Source: Bdellovibrionales bacterium (GTDB lineage Bacteria > Bdellovibrionota > Bdellovibrionia > Bdellovibrionales > UBA1609). Taken from it: a stretch of DNA of 6,321 nucleotides. The first letter of the stretch is position 1. Each line of letters opens with the position of its first letter. The notes beneath the pieces are model-generated. The model made no database searches. It had not been told where the DNA came from and saw nothing but the letters and a program-made list of their open reading frames with translations. This document shows positions 5,441 to 6,321 of this stretch, in pieces. The position numbers were made by a program, and so were the translations under genes. The stretch is taken from NCBI GenBank assembly GCA_026648125.1, contig JAPKGD010000115.1:1-6321 (forward strand). Direction: 5' to 3'.

Positions 5441-6321
5441 TGAAAATCTGTCGGGGGGAGAGAGAGGTTGATTTTGTCCAAATCTAAGGCAGTATTTTTG
5501 GGTACAAAATAGCCAATTGAAAAATGAGTCATTGGCCAAATAACACTCTGGTCCCATATCATTTGGTTTATCTCCTGTGGGTCAAAATTGCTTTGGTCCA
5601 GGGCAAATTTAATTTTACCGTTAAGATCTGGAAGACTGATGCCTTGTTTCGAGAAAAACATAAACCTTAGATCTTCCCTGGGACTCTCCACCAGAATTCC
5701 CGTTGCTCTGGGGGTTAGATCCCATGGCGGTTCAGTGCCAATTTGCCAATTTTCAAATGGTACATATCTTATCTTTAAATTTAGTTGTTCGGCGACAATC
5801 GCAAGGGCCTTCCTGATAGACTCATATATGGTATCGAGATGGCTTTTATCAGTCGACTTTAAGCCCAGGGGTTGATCCGGCACCGTAATTGTGATCCCTG
5901 CGTAATCCGGATCAGCGAGTTTTAGAGGTATCGGTTCGATCTCTCGGACATTCTGAATAGAAAGTGGTAGGAACGATAACTTGGCACTGAATCCGACTTG
6001 ATTTAAAGCGATATAAAAATGGTGTCGGAAAATCTCTCTGTTTTTCGAATCAAAAAAGAAACGCCCTTTAGTGTTGGTGCCGCCGCAATACAAATATGAC
6101 ATATATGAATTCACAGGCCCCAAAAATTTAAAATCTAAACTTGGAGCTAGTTCATAAGAGGGGGCAATTATAAGTCCAGATGAATTGATTTTCTCCAGAT
6201 TCATTTCATTTGAAATGGAAACGAATTGGATCGGCTTAGTACTCAGAAGATTTTCCGGAAATTCCCGGCGTAGCCGGAGCCCCATTTCATCGTCGCGCCA
6301 ATACTCTATTTTATAAGGACC
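5419..6321 (-). CDS. C-terminal part of family 5 (peptide/nickel-type) solute-binding domain protein, 5'-partial
   Basis: The frame is open to the window edge; 300 residues are visible and the true start lies outside. The first residues, GPYKIEYW, match the block that precedes the second half of the domain in OppA/DppA/NikA-type SBP_bac_5 proteins. Other features agree: a weak SNEMNLEKINSSG block (about 37-49), TNTKGRFFFDSKNREIFRHHFYIALNQVG (about 82-110, the NT....D...R..~AL. block), a lobe-closing stretch with ITITVP and SHLDTIYESIRKALAIVAEQLNLKI, and near the end WDQSVIWPMTHFSIGYFVPKN, equivalent to the terminal IPL-h block. Such domains bind oligopeptides or metal chelates; most are periplasmic ABC receptors, but SgrR-like regulators carry the same fold in the cytoplasm. 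With the N-terminus missing I cannot choose. The following gene is a YcaO protein, not a permease, and overlaps its 3' end by 22 bases. Confidence 0.75.
   Translation of the reverse strand, partial: GPYKIEYWRDDEMGLRLRREFPENLLSTKPIQFVSISNEMNLEKINSSGLIIAPSYELAPSLDFKFLGPVNSYMSYLYCGGTNTKGRFFFDSKNREIFRHHFYIALNQVGFSAKLSFLPLSIQNVREIEPIPLKLADPDYAGITITVPDQPLGLKSTDKSHLDTIYESIRKALAIVAEQLNLKIRYVPFENWQIGTEPPWDLTPRATGILVESPREDLRFMFFSKQGISLPDLNGKIKFALDQSNFDPQEINQMIWDQSVIWPMTHFSIGYFVPKNTALDLDKINLSLPPTDFQWLGWKE

Noticed and set aside
5438..5557. Longer YcaO N-terminus starting at ATG 5557, with an AGGAG-like sequence upstream
   Set aside because: The added 39 residues read through the 3' end of the solute-binding gene in another frame and look unlike a domain start. 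The AGGAG lies inside that gene and is about 14 bases from the ATG.
6283..6285. ATG at 6285 as the start of the solute-binding protein
   Set aside because: The frame stays open to the window edge and the upstream residues GPYKIEYW match a conserved internal block of the family, so this ATG is an internal methionine.
1..6321. Searched for tRNA, rRNA, CRISPR array, insertion sequence or transposase
   Set aside because: No cloverleaf, regularly spaced repeats, transposase motifs or terminal inverted repeats with target duplications were seen by eye.

Overview
The window looks like chromosome of a Gram-negative bacterium of moderate GC content. It carries cell-surface polysaccharide genes and a small exported protein with a typical Sec signal peptide. 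A proteobacterium, possibly of the Bdellovibrio type, would fit, but no marker gene settles the taxonomy.

Left part (1-2447, plus strand): a surface-glycan cassette of three genes. These are the C-terminal part of a polytopic membrane protein (gene enters from outside the window), a GT2 glycosyltransferase of the ALG5/dolichyl-phosphate-glucose-synthase type, and a class I SAM-dependent methyltransferase of the kind found in O-antigen and capsule clusters. Together they suggest lipid-linked sugar donor synthesis, sugar transfer at the membrane, and a further modification step. Converging on them (3626-2517, minus strand) is a PLP-dependent DegT/DnrJ/EryC1-type sugar aminotransferase closely resembling WbpE, which makes amino-sugar nucleotides for such glycans.

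Middle part (3627-4180): about 550 bases with no long gene. It holds a strong minus-strand intrinsic terminator (3797-3826), a hairpin that would bury a good ribosome binding site (3840-3868), and a 49-codon ORF (3870-4019) for a basic, leucine-rich, probably membrane-inserting peptide. The layout resembles a regulated small membrane peptide, possibly with an antisense RNA. No family is recognised. A small two-cysteine exported protein follows (4181-4522).

Right part (4526-6321, minus strand): a two-gene unit. The upstream member is the C-terminal ~300 residues of a family 5 (peptide/nickel type) substrate-binding domain, open at the window edge. Its 3' end overlaps by 22 bases the start of a short YcaO-domain protein (304 aa). 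YcaO enzymes use ATP to activate backbone amides of peptides, so a peptide-binding-type domain translationally coupled to a YcaO is the most interesting gene pair here.
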